From NCBI RefSeq assembly GCF_040712315.1, contig NC_134021.1, positions 32,833,501-32,897,500 of the forward strand: 64,000 bases of DNA, written 5' to 3'. This DNA is from Castanea sativa (lineage: Eukaryota > Streptophyta > Magnoliopsida > Fagales > Fagaceae). A program made the translations under genes and the position numbers. Of this stretch, positions 58,760 through 64,000 are shown one piece after another. Numbering within the stretch: the first letter of the stretch is position 1; each line of letters begins with the position of its first letter. The notes below the pieces were generated by a model. That model searched no databases and was not told the DNA's origin. It worked only from the letters and a program-made list of their open reading frames with translations.

Positions 58760-60790
58760 TTCTCACCCACACCGCATGAGTCTTTGGCTGTGAAGATGAA
58801 TAGGCACGTGTTCTAGTATGTCTACTAAAGGACAAAGAAGAATTAAAATTCTCCTAAAATTGAATTAAAAAGCTCAAAGCTTTTAATAACTCTCCAAACA
58901 ATGGTATAGGTCCTTGAGAGGAAACCTGTGACCGTTTGGACACTTGCTTTTGAGGACACAACTTAAAGCAATTAGGACGAATGTGTCTAGAAACACTACA
59001 ATGGTGACAAACATAAGGTCTAACAAAGGATTTAGAATTAGCCAAATCAATTTTGGATTTCATACCTTTATTACCTTTTTTAGATTGAGGCACAATGACA
59101 GTCCTTGATCCAGAAGCCTTGGAAGAGGAGGGGTCGGAGGATACAGCATATTCTAAGCTAGTCTTATCAGAACTAGGCTTTTGAGCACTCAATAGCTCAT
59201 CAAGGTATAGGTCCTTGAGAGGAAACCTGTGACCGTTTGGACACTTGCTTTTGAGGACACAACTTAAAGCAATTAGGACGAATGTGTCTAGAAACACTAC
59301 AATGGTGACAAACATAAGGTCTAACAAAGGATTTAGAATTAGCCAAATCAATTTTGGATTTCATACCTTTATCACCTTTTTTAGATTGAGGCACAATGAC
59401 AGTCCTTGATCCAGAAGCCTTGGAAGAGGAGGGGTCGGAGGATACAACATATTCTAAGCTAGTCTTATCAGAACTAGGCTTTTGAGCACTCAATAGCTCA
59501 TCAAGCTTTGCACTAGACATCCTCTCTATTTGAGTTCTAGCTTAACTAAGCTCAACCTCGAGATTCATGACCTTCTCTTATAATGAGGTGTTCTCCACAA
59601 TAAGAGTCTCAACTAACCTTGTAGTCTCATCTAGTTTGACTAATAGGTCAGCTTTTTCAGTTTTTACCTCATTAAGCTCTTTTCTACAAAGATGAGAAGT
59701 CTTTTCAGATTTTATGAATTCAGTGCATAGCTTATCATAGGCTTCCTGAAGAGTCAACTTCTTGGGTACTTCCTCATCAGAAGAATTCTCACTGTCACTA
59801 GCAGTCTCTACAATCACCTTATTGGTTGAGGCAGCAAAGGCCATAACGTGACTACATTCATTCACATACTCATCAAAAGAGTCATTCTTAATGTCACTCC
59901 AAGTAGCAACAAACCCTTTATCTTTTGACTTCTTGGTCTTTTCCTTCATAAGGTAATTTAGGCACTCTATCCTCATATGACCAAAAACTTTGCACTCATG
60001 GCATTGGATGAGGGGTTTCTCATTCTTACCCTTCCTAGAGGATTTAGATTTTCCTAGGAAGTTTGCCCTTATTCTTCTTCCTAAATTGAAAAGGCTTGAT
60101 AATTTCATCAGTTATGAAGGTTAGATCCTCATCCTCTTCCTCATCATCATCTTCATCTTCATCTTCAGAGTCCTCAATCTTTTTCTCTATACCCTAAAGA
60201 GCCAAGTTTTTACTCTTTCCACCTTTTCCCATTAAGCCTAATCCCATTTCATAGGTTTGAAGGTTCCCTACAAGCTCAATCAAAGGAAGTTTATCAATAT
60301 CCTTCACTTCTTCAATGGCAGTGATCTTGACATGGAATCTTTCAGGTAAAGACCTAAGGATTTTTCTAACAATTTTGGATTTCGCTATAGATTCTCCAAG
60401 GTTAAAGGCAGAATTCACAATATCCTTGAGTTTAATATAGAACTCATCATCCATCCTTATTTCTTCAAAACTACTAGTGAGTCTTTAAAGTTTCACAGTC
60501 TTTACTGCCTTGGTACCTTCATAGGTGGTCTCAAGAATGGTCCATGCTAACTTGGCAACTTCCATGGATAATATTTTCTTAAATTCCTCATCGGTCACCC
60601 CACAAAACAAGGCATTCAAGGCTCTATTGTTGAAATTTTCCGCCTTAATTGTTGCATCATTCCAATCCACTGGCGATTTCTTTGTCTTAATGCAGCCAAC
60701 TTCAACAGCTTGCCATATCTGTTCACCTAGAGCCTGCAAAAAAACTTTCATACGAACTTTCTAATATGCATAATTAGTACCATCAAACAA
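58760..60790 (-). pseudogene. gag of element B with a duplicated zinc-knuckle block
   Basis: From high to low coordinates: MKVFLQALGEQIWQAVEVG, WTILETTYEGTKAVK, NSAFNLGESIAKSKIVRKIL, RSLPERFHVKI, then the first zinc knuckle CHECKVFGHMRIEC, a stretch ending LVETLIVENTSL, and the second knuckle CHHCSVSRHIRPNC. The second knuckle segment is present twice because 301 bp (about 58904-59204 and 59205-59505) are tandemly duplicated almost without change. The protein would end after VRKEP like copy A. Frameshifts and stops near 60487, 60193 and 59577 break it. Confidence 0.85.
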
Positions 60791-60893
60791 TGGAGGTAAA
60801 ATAAGAGATTGTCCTCTATCCAAGACAAACAGGGGTCAATGGATCACACACAAAGATTAACCCTAATCAGAGTGTGCCCGCTCTGATACTATT

Positions 60894-61895
60894 TGATGGA
60901 AAATTTAGACCCCGATTGATAGAATTAACAAGTTTTAAACCCAAGTTGTTATTTAGATTTATTATGAATAAAACTTGTTAAAACAAACAAACATCAATAT
61001 CATGTCAAATATAAATGCATCAGAAAAGTAAATAAAACAAGATATGATAACCTAGGGAAACCACTTAAACTAACTAGTTTCACAGTAAAAAAATCTTCCT
61101 GAAAAGCAATCCACTACAGTAAAGAGAAGTTTCAGATCTAGTACAAAATCTTTGTCTCTAGACTCTACAATCTTGGTAGATGAACTTACAGTAGAAACCT
61201 TTTACCTCTTCAAAACCTGTGAAATCTTCAATATATGAACGTCACCCTTTTGATGCACGGATCACAGTACGTGACTCACTCTTTTGCATGAATCTTAGTA
61301 CGTGACTCACTCACCAACTTTAGGAAGAAAAATTTTGGCTGCAAAGTTCTTCACTTCATCAACAATGAAGATCAAGAAACACTTGGTTACAAAACCCTAA
61401 GGCGAAAAGACGCAGTAGCTTCTTTCAGAGAGAATAAGGCATCGGTCACCTTTTGCATATATTCTCCTTGTATTCTCTTATGTGATGGCCTTCAAAATAA
61501 GTCTTATATATGACTAGGGATGTCAGAAAAGAAAGCCTAAACATACAATCACAAATTGGATGAAAAACAGACCAGAAATTCTGAGTTTCATAAACCTCGA
61601 CAGATACCCTATCTGTCAAGCTGCTGTCAAGCCACGGGCTAGAACAGCTCTTTAAGGCTCGATAGATGCTAGCTATTGAGTTAGCTGTCGAGCTTTAATG
61701 AACAACCTTTTTCACACTTGAATCTTGGACAAACTTGCATGGCTTTAACACTTGAACTTGAAACAAGGTTTCTTGAAGCATCAAACACATCCTAGATCTA
61801 CTAAATTACAAGTAAAGTATGTTTCGTAAAAGGATTAGTCAGTTACATAAAATAGTGACATATGTTCTTAACATTGAATCACATATGTCCTAACA
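60894..61895 (-). repeat. 5' LTR of element B
   Basis: 1,002 bp, TGATGGAAAATTTAGACC to CACATATGTCCTAACA, with a minus-strand TATATAAGAC box at about 61500. Confidence 0.88.
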
Positions 61896-62600
61896 TATTT
61901 TTCAAATTAATAATTTACATAATTAAATTCATTCATTCATCATTCCTTGTCTACAACTTTAACAATTGTTCAAAATACAATTTTTACATTCACGTTAAAT
62001 GATGAAGGACTAAAAAAAAATGCATGTTTGTAACTATTATGAATGAGAAAATACTAACATGTTTCATAATTTTACTTTAGATGATTGATAGGAAAGGATC
62101 ATATGTGGCTTACTTAATTATTTATTTATTTATTTTTAAATGTAACTATAGTCTAAAGTGGTTCTTGATCAGTCTAAAGGGAAGGAAAAAATTAAGGTAA
62201 TATAGGTAGTGGTTTCATGTTGGCCATGTCATTATTAAGATATGTGGAATGAGTATATTTAACTAACAAATATAAACTTGTATATAAGTTTATGCTTGAA
62301 TTGTTGTGTATCAAGTCTAATAGCTCACAAGCTTATTTGTGACCAAATTTTTTGCTTGGGCTCGACTTGTTTATTAAACGAGCTTAAAACTAAGGCTCAA
62401 GCTTGCCTTATTTATAAACAAACAAACATAAACAAGTTTTTTATCAAGCCGAGCCGGAGTTGTTCATGATCGGCTTGGTTTATTTACAGCCCCAGGTTCA
62501 ATGTTTAAGACTACTTTTTGTTACATTTTTTATTCGATGTTTTAAGACTACAATTTGTTTCATTTGATTCAATGTTTCAAGACTTTTCCTCTCTCACATA

Positions 62601-62601
<1 letters not shown>

Positions 62602-62639
<38 letters not shown>
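62602..62639. repeat. A-homopolymer, about 38 bp
   Basis: Uninterrupted A-run; the length in an assembly is unreliable. Confidence 0.9.
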
Positions 62640-62643
<4 letters not shown>

Positions 62644-63931
62644 TTGCATTTTCATTCACCTTTTTCACTTCTACTCCTTTATATACACTTGCTCACAACC
62701 TTTCATGCCATCCCATCTCAAATACATTCAGACAAAAAATGATGTCATATATCTTCAACCTTTCAATGACACCTACATAACTCCAACATTGTAGTATCAT
62801 TTGATCCTAACCGTATGAGTAGGCTATGACTAAGGAAGGGAGCTTACGTTTTTTATTCAATGACGGTAGCTTATGGTTTTGATGTTGGAATCGAACGTTA
62901 TGGATTTTGTGAAAGTTGTGATTCGTTTTGGGTCTTTGGGTGTTTGTGATTTTGGTTTGGAAAAATCATAAATGTATTTTGTTTTAGAAATAAAGAAAGA
63001 GAAAAAGAAACATTCTAATTGATTATTTATGAAGCAAGCTATATTTTTATTTTGTGTTAATACTCATAATTTGTAGGTCTTTTTACTGCTATATATTTTG
63101 GGCGGTATAAGCTATAGTGATAAAAATAAAAATTGATGATGATTTCAAAGTATTTCCCATTTTTTTTTAAAAAATGATATGGAAATCCAACTAAAAACAA
63201 TTAAATTTTGATAAATGAATGTGTTTTTAGCAAATTTCTCTTTGTTTAATCATGTTCTCTTTATTTTTATATTTATAAATGATTTTCTTAATTTCATTGA
63301 GATAATGAATTTGGTATTTGCGATTGAGGTCTTCATATGTGGTTGTGAGAATAAAGTGATTGAGGAAATATTTGGGAGGTTGCTTAAATTTATGTAATTT
63401 TAGGATATAAAAGTATTTTATGATTTAAATTCTTATTTATAGATTTCAAAATCATTTAATCAACTTAAAAAATAAAATCTACTTTTAACGGTAAATATTA
63501 TAATATGTTATAGTCTTATAGTGTTAATACAATTTTTTTATAATAAAATATGAATTAAGAAAATTAAGTATCAAAATATTCCACAATATTGTGGGCAAAC
63601 TTAAATATTATATAATAAAATAAATATTATATGTAGGTCTTAATATACATAACAATGATTTCAAACGAAATTATAAAATAGTCCACACATTGCACGGGAC
63701 ATCATCTAGTTACTAAAGAAAAGAAGAAAAACTATTTATTATCACATTGTAACATTGCTTCAAATAACCACCCACACTGGATGAGTTCTTTGTTTTGATT
63801 ATTGCATCATTTTTGTGATTATAAATTGTAACTGGTTATTAAAAAAAGTTGTTTGATGAATGGAAATTCAATTTTCCTAGCAGAACTTGTTTAGTGAGAT
63901 TTATGTAATTCTTGTGAATTTGAAAATGCAG
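62640..63931. other. Last part of the MATE intron
   Basis: AT-rich, no ORF. At about 63680-63711 the sequence CACATTGCACGGGACATCAT, then CTAGT, looks like the 3' end of a plant Helitron (CTAGT end preceded by a GCACGGG word), but no 5' TC end was found. The intron ends with a pyrimidine-poor TTGAAAATGCAG acceptor. Confidence 0.4.
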
Positions 63932-64000
63932 TTGGGCATGTCTAGTGCATTGGGAACTCTCTGTGGGCAATCATATGGTGCAAGAACATGATTATTACTT
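63932..64000 (+). CDS. MATE efflux transporter, start of exon 2 (partial, in-frame stop)
   Basis: In phase with exon 1 the sequence reads LGMSSALGTLCGQSYGART and then TGA at 63989-63991. The usual MATE form is LLGMASALETLCGQAYGAKQ followed by the loop before helix 3. The match breaks exactly after GA(R/K). Read one frame over, the last bases give HDYY, which fits the residues expected after the Gln better, so a 2-base loss near 63985 is a good explanation. The window ends 9 bases after the stop, so later exons cannot be judged. Either the gene is a pseudogene or there is a sequencing error. Confidence 0.8.

Larger units (their letters stand above)
55563..61895 (-). mobile_element. gag-only LTR retroelement B (6.3 kb)
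   Basis: It is bounded by LTRs at 55563-56794 and 60894-61895, with flanks TATTA and TATTT (4 of 5 alike). The primer-binding site TATCAGAGC (complement of initiator tRNA-Met) abuts the 5' LTR at about 60880-60889, and the polypurine tract GCCAAAGGGAGAGAT abuts the 3' LTR at 56795. The interior has gag only; the 56795-58750 stretch is non-coding, and pol is absent. Confidence 0.88.
55219..62493. mobile_element. Older hAT-like element C, split by element B
   Basis: The left piece (55219-55562) starts GGGCTGTAAACGAGTCGA and the right piece (61896-62493) ends GGTTTATTTACAGCCCC, inverted ends. Both pieces carry related inverted stretches (AAGCTTGAGCTCG / AGGCTCAAGCTTG types). GGTTCAAA (55209-55216) and GGTTCAAT (62494-62501) could be an 8-bp duplication a few bases outside the ends. 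No transposase is visible. Confidence 0.5.
27233..63931 (+). other. Inferred 36.7-kb first intron of the MATE gene, filled with nested mobile elements
   Basis: The donor GTATGT at 27233 and the acceptor TTGAAAATGCAG ending at 63931 are both phase 0. Joining the exons gives FANGVL-LGMSSALGTLCGQ, the expected unbroken MATE sequence. Within the interval I see no other MATE exon. Elements inside include P, E, Q, K, H, I, L, M, B and C, described separately. Whether the RNA is actually spliced across this distance cannot be seen from sequence. Confidence 0.75.

Noticed and set aside
62518..62794. Lys-rich ORFs around 62600
   Set aside because: They are the A-homopolymer in different frames.
63680..63711. 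Helitron 3' end (GCACGGG...CTAGT)
   Set aside because: Suggestive, but no 5' TC end, no clear terminal hairpin and no AT insertion dinucleotide could be fixed; kept only as a remark.

Overview
This window is nuclear DNA from a flowering plant. It has spliced genes with GT-AG introns, Ty1/Copia-type LTR retrotransposons primed by initiator-Met tRNA, Mutator-like elements (MULEs) with 9-10 bp target duplications, hAT and PIF/Harbinger-type MITEs, L1-type poly-A tails and many AT, GA and GT microsatellites. Fossil host fragments (PEX7, LIL3, a G-type lectin receptor kinase, a MATE/DTX transporter) are dicot-like. The repeat types suggest a woody rosid, possibly Fagaceae, but that is only an impression. 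I see no rRNA, tRNA or CRISPR array and almost no intact host coding sequence.

Layout. 1-3.5 kb: a damaged gag-only LTR retroelement (copy A) on the minus strand. 3.7-3.9 kb: one receptor-kinase exon. 4.4-7.5 kb: a truncated element D (3' LTR plus a Transposase_32-type ORF). 7.9-8.9 kb: a solo LTR. 10.2-20.8 kb: a complete 10.56 kb MULE with long hairpin-rich terminal inverted repeats (TIRs) and a perfect 10-bp target duplication. It carries a plant-mobile-domain (PMD) gene and a convergent MURA-type transposase, both broken only by stop codons. 21.8-22.4 kb: a minisatellite. 23.7-26.7 kb: a PIF-type MITE and a short non-coding LTR element that ends about 300 bp before a MATE start codon.

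From 26,984 to the window end lies what looks like one MATE (DTX) gene. Exon 1 (26,984-27,232) and the start of exon 2 (63,932 onward) join in phase across a conserved MATE motif, so everything between reads as a 36.7-kb intron. The intron is a stack of nested elements. The base layer is a Copia element (P), whose gag, protease and RT fragments can be followed in order on the plus strand. P was split by element E (intact, 7,315 bp, TSD TCCTT, gag plus Transposase_32 ORF, no pol) and by Q. Q contains K, a FAR1-type MULE with an LIL3 gene fragment. K in turn contains H, a Pack-MULE carrying a PEX7 fragment, and H contains MITE I. Q also holds element L and several solo LTRs. Further right, gag-only element B sits inside an older hAT-like element C. 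Exon 2 has an in-frame TGA 19 codons in, so the MATE gene may be dead.

Functionally the window shows mobile elements that lost their own pol genes, MULEs that picked up host gene pieces, and a host gene whose first intron collected insertions. All coordinates and identities come from reading the sequence; no database search was run.
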